Made by a program: the position numbers and the translations under genes
The notes under the pieces: generated by a model
Database searches by the model: none
What the model was told of the DNA's origin: nothing
The model's input: only the letters and a program-made list of their open reading frames with translations
Assembly (NCBI GenBank): GCA_963800275.1
Contig: CAWDAI010000002.1
Location: forward strand, 372,001 to 436,000
DNA from: JAFMJV01 sp963800275
GTDB lineage: Bacteria; Chloroflexota; Limnocylindria; Limnocylindrales; CSP1-4
Length of the DNA: 64,000 nt
Direction of reading: 5' to 3'
Shown here: positions 54,477 through 62,565 of the stretch, in pieces
Layout of the letters: each line of letters opens with the position of its first letter
Position numbering within the stretch: the stretch's first letter is position 1

Positions 54477-54522
54477 CACAGCCACCGGAAACCGTCAACC
54501 ACGACAGCGAAGGACGACACCG

Positions 54523-54528
54523 TAGACT
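54523..54528 (+). promoter_or_regulatory. -10 box TAGACT, leaderless start at 54535
   Basis: TAGACT is followed by 6 nt and then ATG 54535 of cinA. Confidence 0.6.
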
Positions 54529-54534
54529 GCCCTG

Positions 54535-55695
54535 ATGACCGACCATCCAGACCGCCCTCGCCTCGCCACGGCCGAGATGCTGGCCATCGGCGCCGAGCTC
54601 CTGGCCGGTGAGACTCGGGATACCAACAGTGGCGAACTCGCACGGGAGCTGACCGCGCTCGGCGTCGAGGTGTCCCGCATGAGCCAGCTGCCCGACGAGC
54701 TGGGAGCGGTGAGTTCAGCGGTCGAGGCGGCACTCGGGCGCGCGGACCTCGTCGTCACGAGCGGCGGCCTGGGCCCGACACCTGACGACCTCACCCGCGA
54801 GTCGATCGCCGCCGCCCTCGGCCTCGAGCCGTTCGTGGACCCTGCTCTCGAGGCGTGGCTGCGGCAGCTGTGGGCTGGCCGCGGGCTGCCCTTCTCGGAG
54901 GTGAATCTCAAGCAGGCCTGGCTCATCCCGGGCGCGACCGCGCTGGACAACCCCAACGGCACCGCACCGGGCTGGTGGGTGGAGCACGCGCAGAAGGTGA
55001 TCGTGGCCCTGCCCGGGCCGCCACGGGAGCTGCGGCCCATGTGGCGGGACCAGGTCCTGCCCAGATTGCACGCCCGGGGCCTCGGCCTCGATCGTGCCGT
55101 TCACACCCTCCACCTCGCGGGCATCGGGGAGTCCGCCCTGGTCGACCTCGTGGGCAAGGAGCTGCTCGAGCACGGCAACCCCCGCATGGCCACCTATGCC
55201 CGCGCCGACTTCGTGGACCTGCGCGTGAGCGCGGTGGCCGACGGTGCGCACGATGCGGAATCGCTGGTGGCCGCCGCCATCGACGCCCTCAGCCCGCGTC
55301 TCGACCCGTATGCCTTCGCGCGCGACGATGAGGACTGGACCTCGGTGATCGCGTCCACTCTCGGCCCTCGTGCCCTGGCCGTGCTCGAGGTGGGCACCGG
55401 CGGCTACACCGGTCTGCTGCTGGGTGCCTGCCCGTGCCTCGTCCACGCGGAGCAGCGGCGCACGGCTCCCGATGATCCGGCGGTGCTGGCGCGGGCGGTA
55501 CGCGAGCTGGCCGAGGCGGATGTCGGACTCGCTGTCATCGCAGCCGACCAGGGTGACGACATGCACGTGAAGGTCGGCCTCTCGACCATCAGCGACGGAT
55601 GGGTCAGCGAGGGCACGGTCTTCCGCGGCGGAGACACCGGGCGGCGCAGAGCGGCCAACCAGGCCATCGCCGAGCTCTGGCGCCGCCTCGCCTGA
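54535..55695 (+). CDS. cinA: CinA family protein with degenerate C-terminal deamidase domain
   Basis: The 386-residue protein has an N-terminal MoaB/MogA-like domain (EMLAIGAELLAGETRDTNSG, VVTSGGLGPTPDDLTRESIA), the COG1058 part of CinA linked to competence or damage-induced genes and NAD-nucleotide recycling. The C-terminal region aligns with the PncC-type NMN deamidase, but the usual AESCTGG reads LEVGTGG, so the catalytic serine is missing. The ATG has no Shine-Dalgarno and is 6 nt from a -10 box. It is divergent from groEL. Confidence 0.85.
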   Translation: MTDHPDRPRLATAEMLAIGAELLAGETRDTNSGELARELTALGVEVSRMSQLPDELGAVSSAVEAALGRADLVVTSGGLGPTPDDLTRESIAAALGLEPFVDPALEAWLRQLWAGRGLPFSEVNLKQAWLIPGATALDNPNGTAPGWWVEHAQKVIVALPGPPRELRPMWRDQVLPRLHARGLGLDRAVHTLHLAGIGESALVDLVGKELLEHGNPRMATYARADFVDLRVSAVADGAHDAESLVAAAIDALSPRLDPYAFARDDEDWTSVIASTLGPRALAVLEVGTGGYTGLLLGACPCLVHAEQRRTAPDDPAVLARAVRELAEADVGLAVIAADQGDDMHVKVGLSTISDGWVSEGTVFRGGDTGRRRAANQAIAELWRRLA

Positions 55696-55830
55696 GGGCG
55701 CCCCCCGTTCGGCCCGACCGTGCAGGCCAGGTGCCATGCCGCTCCATGTGTCTGCGAACGGCGCCACCCTGCAGCGCCACGCGACTCGTGTGGCGTTCGT
55801 GCGGATGATGGTGCGCAGGTCAGGGCGCCG

Positions 55831-55850
55831 CGCGGCGCGGCGCGGCGCGG
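55831..55850. repeat. Short CGCGG repeat
   Basis: Four tandem CGCGG units lie in the 162-bp gap between cinA and the Mrp gene. The surrounding GGGCGCCGCG and GGCCCGCGC can fold, and the stretch may serve as a terminator for the convergent genes. Confidence 0.4.
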
Positions 55851-55857
55851 CCCGCGC

Positions 55858-56925
55858 TCAGGTGATGGTCAGCTTCGGGGCTTCGCTCACCGTCTGCATG
55901 CTGACCCGGCCGGCCACCGCACGCGCGACCTCGCGCATCACCTCGGCCGCCGGACCGGGCTCGCGCTGGGCCACGGCGGGCACGCCGGCGTCACCACCCT
56001 GGCGCACCTTGAGGTCGAGCGGGATGCCGCCGAAGTAGTGCAGGTCGTGGGCCTTGGCGAAGCGCTCGGCACCGCCACGACCGAAGATCTCCGTGGCCTC
56101 GCCGCAGTGCGGGCAGATGAAGGCGCTCATGTTCTCGACGATGCCCAGGATCGGAACCGACATGCGCTCGAACATGTTGTAGGCCTTCTCGACATCGGCC
56201 AGGGCCACGTCCTGTGGCGTGGTCACCAGCACTGCGCCGGTCACCGGCACGGACTGGGCCAGGGTCAGCTGTGCGTCAGATGTGCCCGGCGGCATGTCGA
56301 CCACGAGATAGTCCAGCTCACCCCATTCGACGTCGCGCAGGAACTGCTGGATGGCGCCACCGACGAGCGGTCCCCGCCACACGATGGGCTGTCCCGCGGG
56401 CACGAAGAACTGGATGGAGATGACCTTCACGCCATACCGCTCGAGCGGCCGGATCTTGCCTTCCGGCGTCGCCGAGGGCTGGCCTTCCACGCCCATCATC
56501 TGAGGGATGTTGGGGCCGGTGATGTCCGCGTCGAGCAGGCCCACGGTGGCACCTTCCAGGGCCAGGGCCGTGGCCAGGTTGGCCGAGACGCTGGACTTGC
56601 CCACACCGCCCTTGCCCGATGCGACCGCGATCAGGTTCTTGACGCCGGGGACGAGGTTCTCCGGCTGCTGTGCGGTCGCCCGACGCACCTGGGCTCCCCA
56701 CTCGATGGAGACCTCCGCGGCGCCGAGGTCCTTGACCACCGCCGCGACGTCCGATTCGATCTGGTCCTTCAGCGGGCAGGCCGGAGTCGTGAGGTCGATC
56801 TTGAGCGCGACCGAGTCACCGTCGACGTGGATCTCCTTGACCATGTCCAGGCTGACGATGTCGCGGTGCAGCTCCGGGTCCTGGACGGTCCGAAGGGCAT
56901 CGATGATGGTGCTGTCGTTGAGCAT
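55858..56925 (-). CDS. Mrp/NBP35 family Fe-S cluster carrier ATPase
   Basis: The 355-residue protein has an N-terminal MIP18/DUF59 domain (ALRTVQDPELHRDIVSLDMV), a deviant Walker A VASGKGGVGKSSVSANLA near residue 102, and the cysteine pair in FICPHCGEATEIFG that bridges a cluster in the dimer. It moves Fe-S clusters to target enzymes. ATG 56925 is leaderless by promoter position. The gene converges on cinA. Confidence 0.93.
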   Translation of the reverse strand: MLNDSTIIDALRTVQDPELHRDIVSLDMVKEIHVDGDSVALKIDLTTPACPLKDQIESDVAAVVKDLGAAEVSIEWGAQVRRATAQQPENLVPGVKNLIAVASGKGGVGKSSVSANLATALALEGATVGLLDADITGPNIPQMMGVEGQPSATPEGKIRPLERYGVKVISIQFFVPAGQPIVWRGPLVGGAIQQFLRDVEWGELDYLVVDMPPGTSDAQLTLAQSVPVTGAVLVTTPQDVALADVEKAYNMFERMSVPILGIVENMSAFICPHCGEATEIFGRGGAERFAKAHDLHYFGGIPLDLKVRQGGDAGVPAVAQREPGPAAEVMREVARAVAGRVSMQTVSEAPKLTIT

Positions 56926-56931
56926 GTCGAT

Positions 56932-56937
56932 ATCTTA
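56932..56937 (-). promoter_or_regulatory. -10 box TAAGAT, leaderless start at 56925
   Basis: The minus-strand TAAGAT ends 6 nt before ATG 56925. Confidence 0.55.
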
Positions 56938-57059
56938 CCTGTGCGGTCGGGATTGGCGTTCGCGCTGGCCACGCGCTCGGGGCCGCGGGCCTGGCGTCTC
57001 AGGAGAGCATCAGCGGGGAGGGTCTTGACCATGGGGCTCTCGGCCAGCTGCCATGAAGG

Positions 57060-57089
57060 GATCGGAGCCGGGTCACCCCGGCTCCGATC
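57060..57089 (-). terminator. Terminator after the class II aldolase gene
   Basis: A perfect 13-bp stem, GATCGGAGCCGGG (57060-57072) with CCCGGCTCCGATC (57077-57089), lies 57 bp past the aldolase stop. It separates that gene from the Mrp gene. Confidence 0.8.
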
Positions 57090-57145
57090 GACTGCTCGAC
57101 AGCGCGCCCGGATGGGCACGCAGGATAGGCGTGGTCGCTGGCGCG

Positions 57146-58540
57146 TCAGGCCTTCAGGCTGGCCGGAAGCGGCTTGTGGCGTTCGGGCGCCCGCACGTAC
57201 TTCTCGACGGTGGCCTTGTTGCCGGGGATGCGCAACTGCTCGAAAAGATACTTCATCTTGGCCTGCTGGTCCGCGATGATCTGGTCCTTGACGTCGAGGT
57301 CCCAGAGGTCGCGCTTGATGGGGCCGAGGGCCTTCTTGCGCGTCTTGTACACGAACTGCTGGTCGGTCTGCCCCTCGGAACGCTCGTCGGCACACTCGGC
57401 GTCGCAGAACGCCTCTACCTTGGCATACAGCTCGGCCGGGAAGGCGGGATGCTCGTAGAGCGCGTTCTGGAAGCCGGTAGCGAGGTGGATCTCCGCGGTC
57501 TCGACCTCCGGGAACTTGTGGAAGAGCTCGTCGGGCAGGGTGGAAGCACCGTGCTGGACGGCACCGGCGAGGCCGTATTCGCGGGCCACGACGCCGAGCT
57601 CGCGCAGGACCTCGAAGTCGAGCTTGACCTCGGCCACCTTGCCGTCTGCGGTCGGGACACCACCGTGGCTGGTACCGGTCTGGACGCTGACCTTGGCCAG
57701 GCCGATGGCGTCCTCGCCCGCGCGGGCCTTGAACTCGCGGTTGAAGCCGTCCAGATAGGCTCGCAGCTCGTCCGGCGTGGAGTTGGCCTTGCCCACCTCG
57801 CCGATCTCCCCGCCGATGGAGATGGTCAGCTCCTCGTTCTCCCGGATGAGCGCGGCCAACTCAGCGGCCCGCGTGTAGTTCTCTCGCTGCTGCTCGTCGA
57901 GCGTGTCATGGGACAGCTCCACCAGCGTGGAGGAGTCGATATCGATGTTGCCGTAGCCGACCGACATCGCATTCAGCGTCGCTTCGTGAAGTGCGCCGCT
58001 GACCTGGTCGGGGTCCTTGGCGTAGTTCTTGGCGTTCCACTGGTAGTGGTCACCCTGGACGAAGACCGGGCCCTCCCAGCCGGCGTGGATGGCACCCGCG
58101 AGGACGCTGGTGATGTACTCGCCGGGTCGCTGGAAGGTGTAGGCCTGCTCGGAGCGAGCCAGCTCCCAGATGGGCGAGCCGGCGCCCAGCTCGATGGCGG
58201 CACGACAGCCGGCCGCGGCCATGTCGAAGACCTGTGTGCGCAGGTTGATGGCCGGCTGGGTCCAGCCGCTGTACTCGTCGCGGCTGCGGGCCATATACAG
58301 CTCGTGGATGCTGGCGGACGGGCAGCCCAGCTCCTGTGATGCTTCCCACACCATCCAGCGCGCGGCGTCGACGACGCCCTCGTCCTCGCTGAAGGTGGCG
58401 CTCCAGGCGAGATCCTTGATGCCGCTGGCGCGGAAGGTGGCCACGTCATCGATGACGAGACGATCGCCCTCGATGTGGCAGATACCGTCCAGGTAGGAGA
58501 CGAGCTCGCCGACGGACGCGGCGACACGAGGGGCGGTCAT
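57146..58540 (-). CDS. Class II fructose-bisphosphate aldolase family protein
   Basis: The 464-residue protein starts at ATG 58540 after GGAGG. It has class II aldolase-like metal-site motifs GDHYQWNAKNYAKDPD, YGNIDIDSSTLVELS, QTGTSHGGVP and VQHGASTLPDELF. It is longer than standard Fba (about 300-350), with extra N-terminal and C-terminal segments; such long forms occur in Chloroflexota and other phyla. Glycolytic fructose-bisphosphate cleavage is the default role. It could also supply the missing inositol aldolase, but it is far from the iol genes. Confidence 0.85.
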   Translation of the reverse strand: MTAPRVAASVGELVSYLDGICHIEGDRLVIDDVATFRASGIKDLAWSATFSEDEGVVDAARWMVWEASQELGCPSASIHELYMARSRDEYSGWTQPAINLRTQVFDMAAAGCRAAIELGAGSPIWELARSEQAYTFQRPGEYITSVLAGAIHAGWEGPVFVQGDHYQWNAKNYAKDPDQVSGALHEATLNAMSVGYGNIDIDSSTLVELSHDTLDEQQRENYTRAAELAALIRENEELTISIGGEIGEVGKANSTPDELRAYLDGFNREFKARAGEDAIGLAKVSVQTGTSHGGVPTADGKVAEVKLDFEVLRELGVVAREYGLAGAVQHGASTLPDELFHKFPEVETAEIHLATGFQNALYEHPAFPAELYAKVEAFCDAECADERSEGQTDQQFVYKTRKKALGPIKRDLWDLDVKDQIIADQQAKMKYLFEQLRIPGNKATVEKYVRAPERHKPLPASLKA

Positions 58541-58708
58541 GTGGAACCTCCAGTGGGCGTCGAGCAGACGCAAGTGTGCTTTCTGCTGCGATGCTACTAC
58601 CACGTACCCTGTGCCACCTGTGCCCGTCGGCCCGCCGGGGTGGTCCGGCGGTCATGATCGGAGCCGGCGCTGGCAGATCCCGCGCCATGGGCGGATACTC
58701 CCGCTCCC

Positions 58709-59920
58709 ATGGGCCTCTTCCGCAGCCTCTCCGCGCTTCTCCTGGCCGCCGTGCTCGCGGTCATCCTCGGTGTCCGGTCCACGGCCGCCGAGGAGCCGAC
58801 CGGTTCTGCCGATCTGCCCCTTGCGTTGCGACCGGCCGCGAGCCTCCCGCTCGAAGGCACGCCCTGGCGCCTGCGCTGGTACCTGACCGCCGCTGGCGGC
58901 CGGGCGCCGGGACCGGAGGTCGCCGCCACGATGCGCCTGGAGGCGGGCTCGCTCGCGGCCTCCGGGGGCTGTACCGCGTTTCGGGGCAGCTACGGAACGG
59001 TCGGCCGCGCCATCGGCTTCAAGCTCAAGGGACTGAAGAGCAACGACTGCGCCGAGCAGACGACCATGGTCCAGGAGGCCATGGTCGATGCCCTGCGCAA
59101 GGCGGCCGCCTACGCGATCGAGCCCGGCGACGAGGGTGACGAGCTGGTGCTCAGCAGCGCCCACGGCAGCGCGCTCCTGCGCTTCGGTCGCGATGACGCG
59201 GGCAGCCTCGAACCGTGGCGGTGGCGCCTGACGCGCTACCGCCTTGACGGGCAGCAGCAGTCGGCGGCAGCGGAGTTCCCGTCCGACTTGACCTTCGACG
59301 TCGGGCGCCGAAGGGCGGCACGCACGGTCGAGTCGGGCTCCGTGCTCGGTGGCACCGGCTGCAATGGCTTCCGAGCGACCTTCTCGCGCCAGGCCAGCGT
59401 CATCAGCTTCGGCCCGCTCGACCTGACCGACGCGCCCTGCCCGGACGGACTCGAGCAACAGCAGGCGGCCGTGCTCGAGGTCCTCGCTGCCGCGAGCGCG
59501 TATCTGGTCGTCTCCCCGGACGGGCTGACCCTGACCGTGGACGACGGCGGCACGGCGCTCGAGTACCGAGCCGACCCGCCGATCGAAGGCACCACCTGGC
59601 TGCGTGCGCCGGTGCCGGCCCGGGACCGCGATGCCTGGACCAGCCTCCGTCTCGAGGATGGGCTCGCGACAGGCAGCGGACCCTGCGGTCCCTATGCCGG
59701 CTCGTATGTCAGCGACGGCCTCTTCATCACCTTCAGCGATCTCCGTGGCACCGATGTCGCCGCCTGCGACCGGGCCAAGGAGGAGCGGGCCTTCCTCGCG
59801 GCCTTGCGCAGTGCAGTGCGCCTCGAGCCGGCCACCGGTCCCGGAGACCCGGGTTTCGGCCTGCGCGACGCCCGGGACAAGCGGGTCCTGCGCTTCGTCT
59901 ACCCCTACAGCAGCCCGTAG
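58709..59920 (+). CDS. Exported protein with three META/HslJ-like domains
   Basis: The 403-residue protein has a signal peptide (MGLFRSLSALLLAAVLAVIL to about residue 28). Three repeats follow, each with a Gly-Cys turn: SGGCTAFRGSY, GTGCNGFRATF and SGPCGPYAGSY, matching META/HslJ domains around residues 38-140, 165-280 and 285-400. Each repeat has a second cysteine (NDCAEQ, DAPCPDG, VAACDRA) that could form a disulfide outside the cell. The function is unknown; single META domains appear in heat-shock or motility-linked lipoproteins. Confidence 0.8.
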   Translation: MGLFRSLSALLLAAVLAVILGVRSTAAEEPTGSADLPLALRPAASLPLEGTPWRLRWYLTAAGGRAPGPEVAATMRLEAGSLAASGGCTAFRGSYGTVGRAIGFKLKGLKSNDCAEQTTMVQEAMVDALRKAAAYAIEPGDEGDELVLSSAHGSALLRFGRDDAGSLEPWRWRLTRYRLDGQQQSAAAEFPSDLTFDVGRRRAARTVESGSVLGGTGCNGFRATFSRQASVISFGPLDLTDAPCPDGLEQQQAAVLEVLAAASAYLVVSPDGLTLTVDDGGTALEYRADPPIEGTTWLRAPVPARDRDAWTSLRLEDGLATGSGPCGPYAGSYVSDGLFITFSDLRGTDVAACDRAKEERAFLAALRSAVRLEPATGPGDPGFGLRDARDKRVLRFVYPYSSP

Positions 59921-59923
59921 GGC

Positions 59924-60691
59924 CTAGTGGCGATGCTCGTCCGGGTCGAGCAGTCCGCCTCCGAACGGTGACGGCCGTGCGGCCCCCGGCTCCGGCGCCG
60001 GCACCCGCGGGGGCTCGCTCGCGAGTTGGGTGCGTACCCGCTCGTCGATCCCGCTCTCGTCGGCGGAGGTCGCCGCTCCCGCCAGGAAGCGCGCGCGACC
60101 CAGCTGCCGCTCCTCGAGGTCGGACTGGGCCCGGTCGACGCGTGCGGCCAGCTCTGGCGTGATGCCCCAGGCGTAGTCCTCGAAGGTGTCGGTCTCGGCA
60201 TCCCAGGCGGCGAGCACCGCCGGTGGCCGGCGCTGGACGTGCCCCTGGCCATCTCGCTCGCTCGGCCTCAGGTAGTGGACGGAGGTGCAGCGGAGCCCTG
60301 CGGCCGGCTCATCCAGCACGGCGACCACACCCAGGCGGCGCACGCCATCACGTGGCAGGCCCGCAGCCTCCAATCCTTCGAGGAGCTCCTTGAGGTCGTG
60401 CGCCTCCACGTCCACGCCGAAGGCCGCTTCTCCCCGCAGCAGCGCCGCCAGGCGTTCGGTGGTCAGCGCACCGCCGCCGGCCTCGAGCACGACCCAGTCG
60501 AGATCCGGGTCGAGGGCGAGCACCGCCCGGGCGACCGCACGGCGCTGCTCGGCCGGTGCCGGCCCGGTGACGACGAGCGGCACCCGGTCCTCCACCAGCA
60601 GCCACAGCAACGCAGCCAGCCCGGCGTCGAGGACACCTTCTCTAAGCAGGTCGACCAGGTGGGGATGACGCATCTGCGCATTCTCCGCCAC
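59924..60691 (-). CDS. Hypothetical protein, possibly a degenerate secretion-ATPase fragment
   Basis: The 255-residue frame runs from GTG 60691. The sequence VDLLREGVLDAGLAALLWLL then VPLVVTGPAPAEQRRAV looks like the start of a CpaF/T2SS-type ATPase in which the P-loop GxxGxGKT has become PAPAEQRRA. The C-terminus is Pro/Glu-rich. The frame remains open upstream until the insertion-sequence remnant at 60712-60761, so the original N-terminus may have been cut off. Confidence in the family is low; that it is a coding gene is likely. Confidence 0.55.
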   Translation of the reverse strand: MAENAQMRHPHLVDLLREGVLDAGLAALLWLLVEDRVPLVVTGPAPAEQRRAVARAVLALDPDLDWVVLEAGGGALTTERLAALLRGEAAFGVDVEAHDLKELLEGLEAAGLPRDGVRRLGVVAVLDEPAAGLRCTSVHYLRPSERDGQGHVQRRPPAVLAAWDAETDTFEDYAWGITPELAARVDRAQSDLEERQLGRARFLAGAATSADESGIDERVRTQLASEPPRVPAPEPGAARPSPFGGGLLDPDEHRH

Positions 60692-60711
60692 GCCCGCGGC
60701 TGCGTCTTGAC

Positions 60712-60761
60712 TGCCAAAGTCACTGAGCAGTCAGCGCGGACAGATTCACTGAGCAACAACA
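60712..60761 (+). mobile_element. Solo right end of an IS1202-like element
   Basis: These 50 bp closely match the right end of the adjacent element (62161-62210) in the same orientation. They contain two copies of the TCACTGAGC motif. No transposase sequence is attached. Confidence 0.75.
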
Positions 60762-60762
60762 A

Positions 60763-60778
60763 GCCTCCAGGCCGAGGC
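60763..60778 (+). repeat. Left copy of target-site direct repeat
   Basis: GCCTCCAGGCCGAGGC lies directly before the element's left end. The same 16 bp follow the right end at 62211-62226. The sequence is a near-palindrome (AGCCTC...GAGGCT). Confidence 0.8.
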
Positions 60779-62210
60779 TGTCACAGCTCAGTGATCTTGT
60801 CAGCTAACTGCTCAGTGATTTTGTCACTCCATCTCGCTCTGCATTGATCCTTGCGTGGAGCTTGGTGCCCGGTCGGACCCGACGCCAGGGGTGATCGGGC
60901 CGCACCTTGGTCGCGGTGGCGGCACTGCGCGGCATCTCCCCGACCTCGACCCGGGCATGGGCCAGGGCTCGCAGCTGCACCGCATCGAGCGGTGCGGGTG
61001 TGGTGACCAGCTCCCGCTGCCCGTCCCAGACCACGAGCCGCCCATCGAGCCGGACGTGGAGTTCGACCTTCTGGCCGGCCCGGCTGCGGCCGTTCGGCTT
61101 GGCCGGCAACTGCAGGATCGTGGCCCCGGCCCGCACCGTGCCATCGCGGGCCACGGTGCGCCGGTACTTGAAGCAGCAGATCCGCTCGAGCCGGGTGCCT
61201 CGCGGTGGCCGTGCCCAGGCCGGCTCGGGATCCGCGGCGGGGACGATGAAGCGGCGGTTGTGCCGCTCGAGGTAGCCGGGCAGATAGTCGTTGGCCCCGT
61301 CGCGGTCTTCGATGCCAGCGATCCGCAGCTCTGCCACGAGCCGGTCCTGGAGCGTGCCCCAGAGCCGCTCGATGCGGCCCTTGGCCTGGGGACTGCGGGC
61401 CTTGACCGAGGCGATGCCGAGCTCCGCGAAGGTGCGGCCCAGCTGCGTCGGTACGCGGCTGTCGACGAGCTGCTCCTCGAGCGTGAGCGGCTCCGACTCG
61501 GCCGGCTCGAAGATGGTGTGGCGGTCGTGGTAGACGGCGCCGGGCACGCCGTAGTGGCGGAGCGTGGCCAGCAGGGCCTCGAGGTAGCCGGCGCTGTCCT
61601 CCTGGTCGCGGAACGTCGCGCCGGTGACGCGCCCGGTGGCATCGTCGATGTAGCCCACCAGGGTGAGCCACGGGCCCCGGTCCTCGAGCCAGTCGTGGCG
61701 CGAGCCGTCGGTCTGCAGCAGCAGCCCCTCCCGTGGCATGCGGTCGCGGCGGCTGCGGTGCTTCGGCGCCCGGCGCCGGCGCGTGCTCGGTCGTCCCTCC
61801 GCGCGCAACAGACGCTGCAGGCTGGAGCGAGCGATGGTGATGCCCTCGCGCTCGGCGAGCAGGTCGGCGAGGTGGCTGTCGTTGCAGCCGGCGTACTCCT
61901 CCTTCGCGAGCCCGAGGATCCGCGCCCTCGTGGCCTCGCCGAGACGGCGCGGGGAGACCCGGCCGCGGTTGCCGTGGACGAGCCCGGCGGGGCCATCCCG
62001 CTGGAGCTGGGCACGTAGCCGGTGGATGCTGCGCTCCGACAGGCCCAGCAGCTCGGCGGCCTCGGCCACCGTCAACTCGCCGCCGAGCACACGGGTGAGC
62101 ACCCAGACCCGTCGCTGTTCGCTGTGACGCATCGTGATCGTCTCCTCCATCAGCGGAGGGTGACAAAGTCACTGAGCAGTCGGCACTGACAAATTCATTG
62201 AGCAACAACA
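60779..62210 (-). mobile_element. Insertion sequence, ISNCY/IS1202-like
   Basis: The 1432-bp element begins with TGTCACAGCTCAGTGATC and ends with ATTCATTGAGCAACAACA. Its terminal inverted repeats (60779-60826 and 62161-62210) each contain two TGACAAA.TCA.TGAGC units, probable transposase-binding sites. It encodes one transposase on the minus strand. The flanking 16-bp direct repeats are consistent with target duplication, although IS1202 itself makes a longer (27 bp) one. Confidence 0.85.
60804..62132 (-). CDS. ISNCY/IS1202-type DDE transposase
   Basis: The 442-residue transposase starts at ATG 62132 with GGAGGAG 9 nt upstream; another in-frame ATG at 62150 lacks a site. It has an N-terminal helix-turn-helix (ELTVAEAAELLGLSERSIHR) and an integrase-fold DDE core: Asp in LLQTDGSRHDW, Asp in AVYHDRHTIFEP and Glu in KGRIERLWGTLQDRL. 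The frame is intact, and its TAG stop lies inside the left terminal repeat, as in compact insertion sequences. It appears functional. Confidence 0.9.
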   Translation of the reverse strand: MRHSEQRRVWVLTRVLGGELTVAEAAELLGLSERSIHRLRAQLQRDGPAGLVHGNRGRVSPRRLGEATRARILGLAKEEYAGCNDSHLADLLAEREGITIARSSLQRLLRAEGRPSTRRRRAPKHRSRRDRMPREGLLLQTDGSRHDWLEDRGPWLTLVGYIDDATGRVTGATFRDQEDSAGYLEALLATLRHYGVPGAVYHDRHTIFEPAESEPLTLEEQLVDSRVPTQLGRTFAELGIASVKARSPQAKGRIERLWGTLQDRLVAELRIAGIEDRDGANDYLPGYLERHNRRFIVPAADPEPAWARPPRGTRLERICCFKYRRTVARDGTVRAGATILQLPAKPNGRSRAGQKVELHVRLDGRLVVWDGQRELVTTPAPLDAVQLRALAHARVEVGEMPRSAATATKVRPDHPWRRVRPGTKLHARINAERDGVTKSLSS

Positions 62211-62226
62211 GCCTCCAGGCCGAGGC
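62211..62226 (+). repeat. Right copy of target-site direct repeat
   Basis: GCCTCCAGGCCGAGGC directly follows the element's right end and matches 60763-60778 exactly. Confidence 0.8.
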
Positions 62227-62307
62227 TTGACAGAGGGCTTATCCTTATCCGCGGCCGCTCGGCTCGGCCTTTCCGCACTGGATCCCGCACAGGAGATTCG
62301 TAGACAG

Positions 62308-62403
62308 ATGACACGCATCCAGCTCTTCAGCACCGCCGCCTCCCGGCTGCGGTCGGGCGCGCCCGTTGGCGCCCCGGATGCGGGAGATCCGTGCCCTTCG
62401 TAG
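62308..62403 (+). CDS. Putative 31-residue leader peptide upstream of an ABC transporter
   Basis: ATG 62308 has AGGAG 12 nt upstream. The 31-codon frame (MTRIQLFSTAASRLRSG to DPCPS, TAG 62401) is short and ends 33 nt before a terminator hairpin that precedes the transporter gene. The layout resembles a ribosome-controlled attenuator. A 5-bp hairpin GACGC-CTGA-GCGTC (62412-62425) lies between the stop and the terminator. It is not certain that the peptide is made. Confidence 0.4.
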   Translation: MTRIQLFSTAASRLRSGAPVGAPDAGDPCPS

Positions 62404-62435
62404 ATCTTCGAGACGCCTGAGCGTCAGTCGATCGA

Positions 62436-62468
62436 GCCGGAGGGTCGGATGGGCCCCCCGGCTTTTTT
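62436..62468 (+). terminator. Rho-independent terminator/attenuator before the ABC transporter
   Basis: GCCGGAGGG (62436-62444) pairs with CCCCCCGGC (62454-62462) with one mismatch and is followed by six T (62463-62468). It is the only classic hairpin plus T-run noted in the window. It lies 97 bp before the transporter start. Confidence 0.8.
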
Positions 62469-62565
62469 GATGCCCCGCTCACCTCGGCATCGAGAGCCAG
62501 GACTCCCGCGCTTCGCCAGCAGCAGGGCCCGTCCCCGTACCTCGATAGCACACAGGAGGTGACCG

